Origin: Micromonospora sp. MH99
Lineage (GTDB): Bacteria > Actinomycetota > Actinomycetes > Mycobacteriales > Micromonosporaceae
DNA length: 64,000 bases
Direction of reading: 5' to 3'
Assembly (NCBI RefSeq): GCF_021442385.1
Contig: NZ_MUZA01000003.1
Coordinates: forward strand, 124,001 to 188,000
The notes beneath the pieces were generated by a model, which ran no database searches, was not told the origin of the DNA, and saw nothing but the letters and a program-made list of their open reading frames with translations. Each line of letters begins with the position of its first letter. The stretch's first letter is position 1. Shown here in pieces: positions 15,024 through 23,886 of the stretch. A program made the translations under genes and the position numbers.

Positions 15024-17804
15024 ATGATCTGGTCATCGCTGCCCGCGCCCACCCGCCGTACGTCCGCCCGGGCCGCCGTCGTGGTCCTCATCCTGCTCGC
15101 CGCGATGCTGCACGCCGTACCCGCCCGGGCGAGCACACCGGGCAGCGCGACCGGCCTCACCCGCGCCGGGAACACGTACACCATCACCACCAGCACTGCC
15201 GCCCGCATCCGGCTCACCCTGGCCCGCGCGGACATCTTCCGCGTCTGGGTCGCGCCCAACGGCACCTTCACCGAACCGGCGGCGAACGAGATCACCGTAC
15301 GGACCGACTTCGGTACGGTCGCCAGCACGGCGACCGACGAGGGCAGCGCCTTCCGCATCGCCACCGCGGCGGTGGTCATCCGGATCACCAAGAGCCCCCT
15401 GACGATGCAGGTCCAGCGCCCGGACGGGAGGCTGATCTGGCGGGAGTCGCAACCCCTCGACTGGGGCTCGGGCCGCACCACGCAACGGCTGGCCCGCGCC
15501 GCGGACGAGCAGTTCTACGGCACCGGCCTGCGCCTCGGGGAGTGGGCGTTGCGCGACAAGACGGTGCCGATCGCCGTGGACAACCAGTGGCGGGAGAACA
15601 CCAACGCCAGTCCGGCGCCCTTCTACCTGTCCACCAACGGCTACGGCGTCCTGCGCAACACGTGGGCGTCCGGCTCGTACGGCTTCACCGCGCCGGTGAC
15701 CACCACCCACAACGAGGAACGGTTCGACGCGTACTACTTCGTGGGTGACTCGCTCAAGGGCGTGCTCGGCGCGTACACCGACGTGACCGGCAAACCGTTC
15801 CTGAGCCCGATGTGGGGCCTCGAACTCGGCAACGCCGACTGCTTCAACGCGTCCAACCCGGCCTACCAGGGCGACCACAACCGGGCCGGGCACCAGCGGA
15901 CCCCCGACGTGCTGTCGTACGCGCGGGAGGCCCGCGCCAAGGACATGCCGTCGGGCTGGTTCCTGCCCAACGACGGGTACGGCTGCGGCTACACCGACCT
16001 GCCCGCGACCGTCGCCGGCGCCAAGGCGCTCGGTTTCCAGACCGGCCTGTGGACCTCCACCGGCCTGTCGTCCATCGACTACGAGGTGGGCACCGCCGGT
16101 ACGCGGGGCGTCAAGACCGACGTCGCGTGGGTCGGTGGCGGCTACCAGAACGCGTTCCGTGGCGTCCAGCAGGCGGTGGACGGCATCGAGCGCAACTCCG
16201 ACGCCCGCCGGTACGTGTGGACCGTCGACGGTTGGGCCGGCACCCAGCGCAACGCCGTCGTCTGGACCGGTGACACGTACGGGCGGTGGGACGACATGCG
16301 GTGGACCGTGCCGGCCGTGGCCGGCGCCGGGCTGTCCGGCCTCAACTACGCCACCGGCGACGTCGACGGGATCTTCGGGGGCAGCCCGAACACCTACGTG
16401 CGGGACCTGCAGTGGAAGTCGTTCACGCCGGCGTTCATGACGATGTCCGGCTGGGGCGCGACCAACCCGGCGGCCGGCTACCAGGACAAGCAGCCCTGGC
16501 GGTACGCCGAGCCGTACCTGTCGATCAACCGCCGGTACCTCCAGCTCAAGATGCGGCTGATGCCGTACCACTACACGATGAGCCGCGTGGCCAGCGTGAC
16601 AGGCGTGCCGGCGACCCGGGCCCTGGTGCTGGAGTACCCCAACGACCCGGTAGCCCGGGGCAACGCCACGTCCGGGGAGTTCATGGCGGGCGACGCGTTC
16701 CTGGTGGCGCCGGTGGTCTCCGACACCGAGCTGCGCGACGGCATCTACCTGCCGGCCGGCACCTGGACCGACTACTGGACCGGGCGGGTGTACCAGGGCC
16801 CGCTCACCCTGAACGGGTACGCCGCGCCGCTCGACCGGCTGCCCCTGTTCGTCAAGGGCGGCTCGATCGTGCCGATGTGGCCGCAGATGAATCACACAGG
16901 CGAGAAGCCGGTCTCCACGCTCACCTACGACCTGTATCCGCGCGGCTCGTCGAGCTTCACGCTCTACGAGGACGACGGCGTCACCCGCGCCTACCAGGGC
17001 GGGGCGTACGCAACCCAGCAGGTCGGCATGACGGCACCGACGTCCGGCACCGGGACGGTCACCGTGGACGTGGGCGCCTCCGTCGGCACGTACGCGGGCA
17101 AGCCGTCGTCACGCTCCTACGAGTTCACCGCGCACCTCGCGGCAGCTCCCCGCGCGGTAACGGTCGCCGGGCAGACCCTGCCGTCGCTGGCCACCCGGGC
17201 CGCGTACGACTCGGGGAGCAGCGGTTGGTTCTACGCCGACGGGGTTCTGCGGATCAAGGCCGGGTCGCGGAGCGCCGCGTTCCAGACCCGGATCGACGGC
17301 GCGGTGCTGCCCGTCGCCGGCACGAGCACGACGCCGCCGCCGATCCCGCGCGACAACTGGCGACTCGTGTACGCCGACAGCGAGGAGACCAGCGCGGAGA
17401 ACGGCGCGGCCACCAACGCCTTCGACGGGAGTACGGCCACCTTCTGGCACACCGCCTGGTCGTCCACCGCCGCGCCCCTGCCGCACGAGATCCAGCTCGA
17501 TCTGGGTGCCACGTACCAGGTCGACGGGCTGCGGTACCTGCCCCGGCAGGACGGGGGAGTGAACGGCCGGGTCGGCGGTTACGAGGTGTACGTTTCCGAC
17601 AGCCCGAGCAACTGGGGCACACCGGTGGCGTCGGGGACCTTCGCCGACACGTCGACGCAGAAGGTGGTGCCGTTTACCGCCGCCCGCAGCGGGCGGTACG
17701 TGCGCCTGCGGGCACTGAGCGAGGCCGGCGGCCGGGGGCCGTGGACCACGGTGGCCGACCTGACGGTCACCGGCAGAGCTGTGGCGTCAGCGTCGGGGAG
17801 CTGA
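15024..17804 (+). CDS. Secreted GH31 family glycosidase with C-terminal CBM32
   Basis: 926 residues. ATG 15024 is preferred to 14994 because GGGAG lies 8-12 nt upstream, and it gives a normal signal peptide ending PARAS (RR at 11-12). The GH31 N-terminal sandwich is followed by a TIM barrel with the nucleophile Asp366 in VKTDVAWVG and the acid/base Asp417 in WTGDTYG. A proximal beta domain follows (AGTWTDYWTG). Residues ~775-925 are a discoidin/CBM32 module (AENGAATNAFDGSTATFWHT). GH31 covers alpha-glucosidases, alpha-xylosidases, alpha-galactosidases and alpha-N-acetylgalactosaminidases. Context with sialidases and hexosaminidases favours an alpha-Gal or alpha-GalNAc target. The specificity is an inference. 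Confidence 0.88.
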   Translation: MIWSSLPAPTRRTSARAAVVVLILLAAMLHAVPARASTPGSATGLTRAGNTYTITTSTAARIRLTLARADIFRVWVAPNGTFTEPAANEITVRTDFGTVASTATDEGSAFRIATAAVVIRITKSPLTMQVQRPDGRLIWRESQPLDWGSGRTTQRLARAADEQFYGTGLRLGEWALRDKTVPIAVDNQWRENTNASPAPFYLSTNGYGVLRNTWASGSYGFTAPVTTTHNEERFDAYYFVGDSLKGVLGAYTDVTGKPFLSPMWGLELGNADCFNASNPAYQGDHNRAGHQRTPDVLSYAREARAKDMPSGWFLPNDGYGCGYTDLPATVAGAKALGFQTGLWTSTGLSSIDYEVGTAGTRGVKTDVAWVGGGYQNAFRGVQQAVDGIERNSDARRYVWTVDGWAGTQRNAVVWTGDTYGRWDDMRWTVPAVAGAGLSGLNYATGDVDGIFGGSPNTYVRDLQWKSFTPAFMTMSGWGATNPAAGYQDKQPWRYAEPYLSINRRYLQLKMRLMPYHYTMSRVASVTGVPATRALVLEYPNDPVARGNATSGEFMAGDAFLVAPVVSDTELRDGIYLPAGTWTDYWTGRVYQGPLTLNGYAAPLDRLPLFVKGGSIVPMWPQMNHTGEKPVSTLTYDLYPRGSSSFTLYEDDGVTRAYQGGAYATQQVGMTAPTSGTGTVTVDVGASVGTYAGKPSSRSYEFTAHLAAAPRAVTVAGQTLPSLATRAAYDSGSSGWFYADGVLRIKAGSRSAAFQTRIDGAVLPVAGTSTTPPPIPRDNWRLVYADSEETSAENGAATNAFDGSTATFWHTAWSSTAAPLPHEIQLDLGATYQVDGLRYLPRQDGGVNGRVGGYEVYVSDSPSNWGTPVASGTFADTSTQKVVPFTAARSGRYVRLRALSEAGGRGPWTTVADLTVTGRAVASASGS

Positions 17805-17824
17805 CCCCGTACCCCTGTGCAAGC

Positions 17825-17858
17825 GACGCCGCGGGCTGCTGGAGCAGCCCGCGGCGTC
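17825..17858. terminator. Bidirectional hairpin terminator
   Basis: A 16-bp perfect stem (GACGCCGCGGGCTGCT and its complement) with a minimal loop lies between the convergent GH31 and sialidase-like genes. Confidence 0.8.
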
Positions 17859-17872
17859 CTGCGACGGCGGTC

Positions 17873-20065
17873 CTAGGAGAGGGACCACTGCTGGCGGGTC
17901 GCGCCGGTGGCGGTGCGCTGGACGACGTCCGCGCCGTTGTCGGTGATCGTCCCGTCGAGGTCGAGCACCCGGCCGCTGTTGCGGTTCGTGATGGTGACGT
18001 GGGTGCCGACGCGCGTGATCCGCCACTGCTGATTGGCCGCACCCGAGTAGGTCCACTGGATCACGTCCGCGCCGTCCGCCGTCGAGCTGCCGGCCACGTC
18101 GAGGGCGCGTCCGCTGCGGCGGTTGACGATGCGGTGGTAGCCGTTGCCGAGGGGAACTATCGACCACTTCTGGTGCAGGCCACCGTTGTCGGCCCACTGG
18201 ACGGCGTCGCCGCCGTCAGCCGGTGCGGCGACCGCGACCTCCATGACCTTCCCGCTGGCGCGGTTCGTGAGCGTGTAGCTCGCGTTCGGGTCGAACGAAC
18301 CGTTCAGGGCGTCGAGTTCCTTCAGGCTGAACCGGACGGTCATGATGTACGGGTAGCTCGTGTCCGCCGGGTCGAAGTATCCGTACGACGTCAGCACGAA
18401 CGTCCCGTCGGGGAGCACCACGTTGCCGGCGTAGCCGGTGTCGCCGCTCTTGACCGAGGGCGTGAAGTCCTCCAGCAACCGCACCCGGTACTGGCCCTCC
18501 CGCGAGTTGACCAGGTCGTCGTACGTGCCGACCCAGGCCACCCAGTCGCCGGCCACCCACGCGCCGGTGTTGCTCACGCTGTTGCGGATGATGTCGCGGA
18601 AGGTGATGACGAGTCGACCGGTGGCCGGGTCGTACGTGGCGGCATGCCGCTCGCCCATCAGCGCGCCCTGCATCTCGCGCGGCTCGGTCCAGGTGTTCCC
18701 CTCGTCGTTGGAGAAGGCGACCATGGCGTTGGTGCGCTTGTTCTGCGCCCGGGCGAGCAGCGCGAGCTGGCGGCCGTCCGGCGAGCGGATGATCTCGATC
18801 TCGCACAGGCCGGCGTACTTCTCGATGGCGTTGTGCGCGGCGAGCAGCCGGGTGGGGGTGCTCCAGACGGCGTTGCCGGCGGCGTCGAAGCTCAGGTAGG
18901 TCTTCCAGTTGTTGTAGCCGCCGTCGTGGAAGATGCCCAGATACCGAAAGTCCCAGGATCCGTCGGCCTTCTTGAGGCGCACCAGTGTGGCGTGGGCGAC
19001 GTAGCCGGCGAAGCCGGCGTCCGCGAAGTGGTGGGTGAACTCCGACCAGGACCGGCCGCTGTCGTCGGAGTACGCGGTCTTGAAGCCGCCCGGGCTCGCC
19101 GGGAGGCCGCTGACCAGCAGCAGCCGGGTCGTCCCGTTCGGCTTCACCACCTTGTAGAGGGTCGGCGTCTCCTTGCTGGTGGCCCAGCTCGCCGGCGTGG
19201 GGAGCCGGCCGGTCCAGGTGCGGCCACCGTCGTCGCTGCGCTTCAGGATGATCTGGCCGGTGCCGTGGCCCATGGGGTAGACCGCGAACATCGTGCGCCC
19301 GTCGTCGAGCAGGACGGTGTCGGGGTGCCCGAGGTACTGCCCGGCCTGACGGTCGGTGAGCACCTGGCGGCGCGTGTCGTCCTTCAGGTCCAGGAACGGG
19401 ATCGTGTAGTCGATGCGCATGCTGAGGTCGCTGATCTCGCCCGCCGTCAGCGGTGTGCCGTAGACGCGCACGTAGTCGAGGTCGCCGCCGTAGTGCCACT
19501 GAGGTCCCTGGGCATCGACGTTGCGGCCGACCCACATGCCGTTGAGGTCCCGGACGTTGGCAAAAAACCTGGTGGAGGGGTTGGTGGCGCGTACCGTCCC
19601 GTCGACGTAGAGGCGGGTGCCCTCGCTGCCGACGGTCAGGATCGCCGTGTGCCAGACCCCGTCGTTGTAGGGGCCGCCGGTGGACGTCACCTGCGTGGCG
19701 TACGCCCCGTTCTCCCGGTTCTCGAAGTACACCGCGCCGCCGTTGAGGGAGAACGACAGGTTGCTGGAGTCGTCGGCGGTGTGCGAGGCGCTGAAGAAGC
19801 TCTTCGCGACGGCGGTGCTCGTGGACCGGAACCGGACCGCGATCGCTCCCTGGGTCAGGTTCGCGACGGCGGGCAGGTCTGCCGACCTGTCGAGGAAGGT
19901 ACTGCTGCCGTTGAAGGTCTGGTTGACCGCGTAGTTCAGCGTCGCCGTGGCCGCCTGAGCGGCGGACACCGGCATCAGCAGGCTCAGCAGGAGGACGAGC
20001 GCGGCGGTGGCGGCGGTACCGGTCCGGGCCAGCGCGCCCCGGGGCAGCCTCGATCGGCAGTTCAT
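17873..20065 (-). CDS. Secreted sialidase-fold (BNR) hydrolase with LamG and ricin domains
   Basis: 730 residues; its ATG overlaps the stop of the GH20 gene (ATGA). Signal peptide 1-44; LamG-like sandwich ~45-205 (AIAVRFRSTSTAVAKSFFSA, then RLYVDGTVRATN). Next is a beta-propeller with Asp boxes SDDGGRTW, SDDSGRSW and SNDEGNTW, and a C-terminal ricin trefoil with QxW repeats. The usual RIP motif at the start of the GH33 propeller is absent. In its place is LGHPDTVLLDDGRTMFAVYP. It is therefore a sialidase-superfamily enzyme of uncertain specificity, perhaps not cleaving plain sialic acid. It is the third gene of the beta-helix/GH20/sialidase-like operon. Confidence 0.82.
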   Translation of the reverse strand: MNCRSRLPRGALARTGTAATAALVLLLSLLMPVSAAQAATATLNYAVNQTFNGSSTFLDRSADLPAVANLTQGAIAVRFRSTSTAVAKSFFSASHTADDSSNLSFSLNGGAVYFENRENGAYATQVTSTGGPYNDGVWHTAILTVGSEGTRLYVDGTVRATNPSTRFFANVRDLNGMWVGRNVDAQGPQWHYGGDLDYVRVYGTPLTAGEISDLSMRIDYTIPFLDLKDDTRRQVLTDRQAGQYLGHPDTVLLDDGRTMFAVYPMGHGTGQIILKRSDDGGRTWTGRLPTPASWATSKETPTLYKVVKPNGTTRLLLVSGLPASPGGFKTAYSDDSGRSWSEFTHHFADAGFAGYVAHATLVRLKKADGSWDFRYLGIFHDGGYNNWKTYLSFDAAGNAVWSTPTRLLAAHNAIEKYAGLCEIEIIRSPDGRQLALLARAQNKRTNAMVAFSNDEGNTWTEPREMQGALMGERHAATYDPATGRLVITFRDIIRNSVSNTGAWVAGDWVAWVGTYDDLVNSREGQYRVRLLEDFTPSVKSGDTGYAGNVVLPDGTFVLTSYGYFDPADTSYPYIMTVRFSLKELDALNGSFDPNASYTLTNRASGKVMEVAVAAPADGGDAVQWADNGGLHQKWSIVPLGNGYHRIVNRRSGRALDVAGSSTADGADVIQWTYSGAANQQWRITRVGTHVTITNRNSGRVLDLDGTITDNGADVVQRTATGATRQQWSLS

Positions 20066-22416
20066 CGGGTGATGGTCCATTGCTGTTCGGTACCTCCGCG
20101 GTAGGTCGACTGGACGACTGCGGCGCCGTCGGTGGTCGCGGCGTTGGCGACGGTGAGCGCCTTGCCGGAGTTCCGGTTGATGATCTTGAAGTACGTGCCG
20201 ACCGGGATGACGCTCCACAGTTGGTTCGCGCCGCCGTGGGACGTCCACTGCACGACGCTCGCCCCGTCGGCGGTGGACGAGCCCGAGACGTCCAGCACCT
20301 TGCCGCTGCTGCGGTTGACGATGCGGTGGTAGCCGCCGCCGGCCTCGACGAGCGTCCAGCGTTGGTGCGCCCCGCCGTTGCCCGACCACTGGACGGCACC
20401 GCCGCCGTCCCCGCTGCCCGCCGGCACCTCCAGCACCTTGGCGCTGTTGCGGTTGACCACGCGGTACTCGGTCGACGGGTCGAAGGCGGCCACCGGGATC
20501 GGCGCCGTGGACGCCTCGACCTTGTCCGCCGTGACCGCCGTACCGGATGAGTTCGCGTTCTTGCTGTTCAGCACCCGCACCTTCAGGACGTGCGAGCCCT
20601 GCGCGAGCGGTCCGCTGGTGAAGACCATCGCCTGGTCCACCCGGGTGGGGGAGTACAGGTCGACGACAGTCTCCGGGCCGCCGTCGATCGAGACGCCCGC
20701 CCGGCCGTGGTTCGGCGCCCGGGCCACGAAGAGCTTGATCTTGTTGCCGGTGAACCGCACCTGGTAGGCGCTGTCGAGCGTGCTGCTGTAGTGGTCGTCG
20801 CGCTGGAACTGCTGGGTGCCGCCGGCCCCGTAAGACCACGTGCCCGAGTAGCTGAACTGGTTGTCGCCGGTCCCCACGGTGTTGTCGTTGACCTGGACCA
20901 CGCTCGGCACGCCCGGGGCGTCCCCGATCGCGTCCACGCGGGCGAAGAACGCCTCCACAGTGCTCGACCGCGGCCCGCCCCACAGGCGCTCGGCCAGGAC
21001 CTCGGCCGGCCGCTTCGCGTACTGGTCGAACCACTCGTCGCTCTGGTACTCCACGGCGTCCGACCAGCGGGCCATCTGATAACCGTTGACCTTGGCGTTG
21101 GTGTCCGGCGTCCAGCTCTCGTAGACGTTCTTCGTGTTGACGTAGAGGTTCAGGCCGGGAGTCACGTACAAGGTGCTCTCCGGCACGCCGACCACCGTGT
21201 AGCCCAGGTTGTAGAAGTAGTTGAGCGACCCGGTGTACGGGGTGAGGACGATGCTGGTCGCCGGCTTGATGCTGGTCTGCTGACCGTTCGTCTCCCACCA
21301 GTTCCACAGCTGGGCCGTCTTGCCGTACGAGCGCACCTTGTCGTTCATCAGGTTCATGAACTCGGTGAAGACGTCACCGGGGTACGCGAAGCCCCGCGCC
21401 TGCGCGTAGCTGACCAGCTCGGGGCACGCGTTCTTGGCGCTGTCGGTCTGGTACTCGTCGCCGCCGATGTGGAAGTACGGACCGTCGAACAGCGGCACGA
21501 ACTCCGACAGCAGGTTCATGACGAACGTGCGGGCGTTCTCCTTGGTCAGGTTCAGCGTCCAGCCGCCGTTCGACCCGCCCGGCCAGGGCGCGTAGTCCAT
21601 CGACGCGCAGGAGAACCGCATCGTCGGGTCGTACCTCGTCATCGCCGTCGCGTGACCCGGCAGGTCGATCTCGGGAACGATGGTGATGTGGTAGCGCTTG
21701 GCGACGTCCTGCAACCGGCGCAGGTCGGCCTTGCTGTAGGACTGCGCCGACGCCAGACCCGGGTACCTGTCGCTACGCAGCCGGAAGCCGTTCCACTCGG
21801 TGAGGTGCAGGCGCAACGTGTTCAGGCGTAGCCACGCCATCCGGCGGAGAAGGTTCTCCAGGTAGTCCATCTCGTAGAAGTGCCGGCCGACGTCGAGCAT
21901 CACCCCCCGGTCCCGGTACTGCGGATAGTCCCGGATGGTCCCCGCCGGCATCGTCGTCCTCGTCGCGCTCTGCTTGATCATTTGCAGCAGGGTCTGGGTG
22001 CCGTAGTAGACGCCGGCCGCCGCGTTCGCGCGGACCACGACTGTCGGGCCGGCGGTCAGCAGATAGCCCTGGTCGCCGATGCCGGCGTCGGTGCTCGCCA
22101 GGGTGAGCAGGATGTCGCCGGTCCCGGGCGTCGCCGACGAGACGACAGGTACGTCCACGCCGCTCACCGCGCCGAGGTCGACGCGCAGCGACGTCGCGGC
22201 CGACGACAACTGGGCGGCGGACACGGGGTCCACCAGGATCCGGGACGACGGGGTCAGCGTGTACGTGCCGGTGCCGCCGGTCCACTCCCGGACGCTCGGC
22301 GCGACCTGGGGTGCCGGGTTGGCCGCCGCCTGCGCCGGCGTCGGGACTCCGAGCCCCACGCCGGCCAGCAGGGAGGCGAGTACGAGAGAAGGAAGCCGCT
22401 TGCGGGATGAGATCAC
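20062..22416 (-). CDS. Secreted GH20 beta-N-acetylhexosaminidase with ricin domain
   Basis: 784 residues starting at GTG 22416 (20 nt after the previous stop); signal peptide to about residue 32. GH20b domain ~40-165, then the GH20 barrel: RDRGVMLDVGRHFYEMDYLE, LNTLRLHLTEWNGFRL, VPEIDLPGHATAM and the catalytic pair D320-E321 in HIGGDEYQ. The polarising Asp and Glu imply substrate-assisted removal of terminal GlcNAc or GalNAc. A sugar-binding-like sandwich lies at ~490-640, and a C-terminal ricin trefoil at ~645-784. It sits between the beta-helix gene and the sialidase-like gene with tight spacing, so all three should be made together. Confidence 0.92.
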   Translation of the reverse strand: MISSRKRLPSLVLASLLAGVGLGVPTPAQAAANPAPQVAPSVREWTGGTGTYTLTPSSRILVDPVSAAQLSSAATSLRVDLGAVSGVDVPVVSSATPGTGDILLTLASTDAGIGDQGYLLTAGPTVVVRANAAAGVYYGTQTLLQMIKQSATRTTMPAGTIRDYPQYRDRGVMLDVGRHFYEMDYLENLLRRMAWLRLNTLRLHLTEWNGFRLRSDRYPGLASAQSYSKADLRRLQDVAKRYHITIVPEIDLPGHATAMTRYDPTMRFSCASMDYAPWPGGSNGGWTLNLTKENARTFVMNLLSEFVPLFDGPYFHIGGDEYQTDSAKNACPELVSYAQARGFAYPGDVFTEFMNLMNDKVRSYGKTAQLWNWWETNGQQTSIKPATSIVLTPYTGSLNYFYNLGYTVVGVPESTLYVTPGLNLYVNTKNVYESWTPDTNAKVNGYQMARWSDAVEYQSDEWFDQYAKRPAEVLAERLWGGPRSSTVEAFFARVDAIGDAPGVPSVVQVNDNTVGTGDNQFSYSGTWSYGAGGTQQFQRDDHYSSTLDSAYQVRFTGNKIKLFVARAPNHGRAGVSIDGGPETVVDLYSPTRVDQAMVFTSGPLAQGSHVLKVRVLNSKNANSSGTAVTADKVEASTAPIPVAAFDPSTEYRVVNRNSAKVLEVPAGSGDGGGAVQWSGNGGAHQRWTLVEAGGGYHRIVNRSSGKVLDVSGSSTADGASVVQWTSHGGANQLWSVIPVGTYFKIINRNSGKALTVANAATTDGAAVVQSTYRGGTEQQWTITR

Positions 22417-22435
22417 TGTGGCGTACCCCGATCGG

Positions 22436-23509
22436 TCAGAGCGGTAGGAGGTCCTTGACGTTGCCCTGCAACAGGGGCGCGGTGCCGCTGTTGGACTGCG
22501 TGCCGACCAGGTGCACCGGCGCGGTGCCGGCGCAGGTGACGGCGAGGTTGGAGAGCGTGCACCCGGACAGCAGCCAGCGGGTGCCGAGCAGGTTCGTGGC
22601 GCGGATGTCGCTGTACCAGAGGGTGTTGCCGGTGAAGGTCGGTGGCAGGACACCGTCGACGACCACACCGGTGCCCGGGTCGCGGACCGTCGCGCCGATC
22701 GGGAACGACAGGGCGGTGCTCCAGCGCACGGGGACGCCGCCGTTGCAGTGGTTGAAGGTGTTGCCGGTCAGGCTGCCGTGCCCCCAGTTGTCACCGGCGA
22801 GCGCGCCGTACGGGCTGGTCTGGGCGAACGAGTAGTAGGCGCCGTAGCAGCCGACGGCGATGTTGCCGTTGATCGTCCAGTTTCCCGACGAGTTCCAGAT
22901 GGCGAGTCGGCACGAGGTGAAGCTGTTCGCGGTCAACTGCGAGTACTCACTGCGGTCGGCCAGCGAGACGCCGAAGTAGCACCGGTGAAATGCGTTGCCG
23001 CTGACCTTGAGCCGGTAGCCGAAGTAGTCGTCGGCGGTCGAGCCGGTGATCGCCAGGCCGGCGCCGCGCCAGTTCGTGAAGTCGCAGTCCAGGATGCGTA
23101 CGCCGGTGCTGCGGCTGATCCGGACGGCGACGTGCGCGAACTGTGGCGCGGTGCCGACCGGGCTGGCCTGGCGTCCGAGGAAGTGGACGCCGCTGATGGT
23201 GACACCGCTGCGGCCCACGATGGACAGTGCGCCGGTCTGGTCGTTGGCAACGGTCACCGTCGCGCCGTTGCCGACGATGAGACACCGGTCGGGCAGGGTG
23301 ACCGGCGCGGTGAGGGTGTAGGTGGCGCCGGGTGCGAGCTGCACCTGAGGCGTACGGGCGAGGACGGCGTTCCAGTCGTCGGAGACGCCGAGCACCGGGA
23401 GGGACGTCGAGGCGATCGCGGCATCGGCGCGTCCGGGCGGAACGACTGCGGCGAGGGCACCGGCGGCACCCGCCAGTGCGACCGCGCGGCGGGGGAGTCG
23501 TGTGGTCAT
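22436..23509 (-). CDS. Secreted right-handed beta-helix protein
   Basis: 357 residues with an RR-type signal peptide ending near residue 30 (PRRAVALAGAAGALAAV...ADA). The rest repeats short strands and turns with the rhythm of a parallel beta-helix: VTISGVHFLG, VRILDCDFTNWRGAGLAI, LKVSGNAFHRCYFGVSLA, LTANSFTSCRLAIWNSSGNW, LTGNTFNHCNGG. Such folds are found in polysaccharide lyases, epimerases and GH28/GH110-type galactosidases. No catalytic triad could be assigned by eye. As the first gene of an operon with GH20 and a sialidase-like enzyme, it probably acts on the same glycan. GH110 alpha-galactosidase is one possibility. Its function is unproven. Confidence 0.75.
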   Translation of the reverse strand: MTTRLPRRAVALAGAAGALAAVVPPGRADAAIASTSLPVLGVSDDWNAVLARTPQVQLAPGATYTLTAPVTLPDRCLIVGNGATVTVANDQTGALSIVGRSGVTISGVHFLGRQASPVGTAPQFAHVAVRISRSTGVRILDCDFTNWRGAGLAITGSTADDYFGYRLKVSGNAFHRCYFGVSLADRSEYSQLTANSFTSCRLAIWNSSGNWTINGNIAVGCYGAYYSFAQTSPYGALAGDNWGHGSLTGNTFNHCNGGVPVRWSTALSFPIGATVRDPGTGVVVDGVLPPTFTGNTLWYSDIRATNLLGTRWLLSGCTLSNLAVTCAGTAPVHLVGTQSNSGTAPLLQGNVKDLLPL

Positions 23510-23543
23510 GGGTGGTCCTTCGGACAGCGGGGGGATTGTCCTA

Positions 23544-23559
23544 CGTCTGATGTCGGACG
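23544..23559. promoter_or_regulatory. Operator-like site B (TCNGANNTCNGA)
   Basis: CGTCTGATGTCGGACG is a near-perfect 16-bp palindrome containing the core TCTGATGTCGGA (23546-23557), 35-50 nt upstream of the beta-helix gene start. Confidence 0.65.
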
Positions 23560-23886
23560 AACTTACGAGTGATATCGACGCCCGTCAAGGGAGGGGTTTC
23601 CGGCTCGCGGCAGCCCGTCACGTGCCGGCGCTCCAGCCTCCGGCTTCACGCCGCCGTGCAAGTTGGTGCAATTTCCGGCCGGGGTTCGAGCGCGGCACGC
23701 GGACCTGCGCGGCTTCCTCAATGTGGGTGTCAACGGAGGCCGTGAGCGCGTGTGAGCGCTCAGGACCGACCTTGACGCCGCCGATGCCAGATCCTAGTGT
23801 CTGCAACATCGTGAGTGATTCAGGCGCTTGGACGTCATGACAGATCATGCGCGCTCGTGTTGCCGGCATCGTCGGAAGAGGCGGAC
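23560..23886. other. Promoter region of the kinase/isomerase/aldolase operon
   Basis: About 330 nt without a convincing gene. It contains a short direct repeat, GTGAGCGC, twice (about 23742-23759) next to the palindrome GAGCGCTC, a possible operator for the local ROK or DeoR repressor. Short open frames in this stretch lack ribosome sites and plausible composition. Confidence 0.45.

Noticed and set aside
16286..20104. 1272-codon rightward open frame
   Set aside because: Spans two convergent real genes and the terminator at 17825-17858; a shadow frame.
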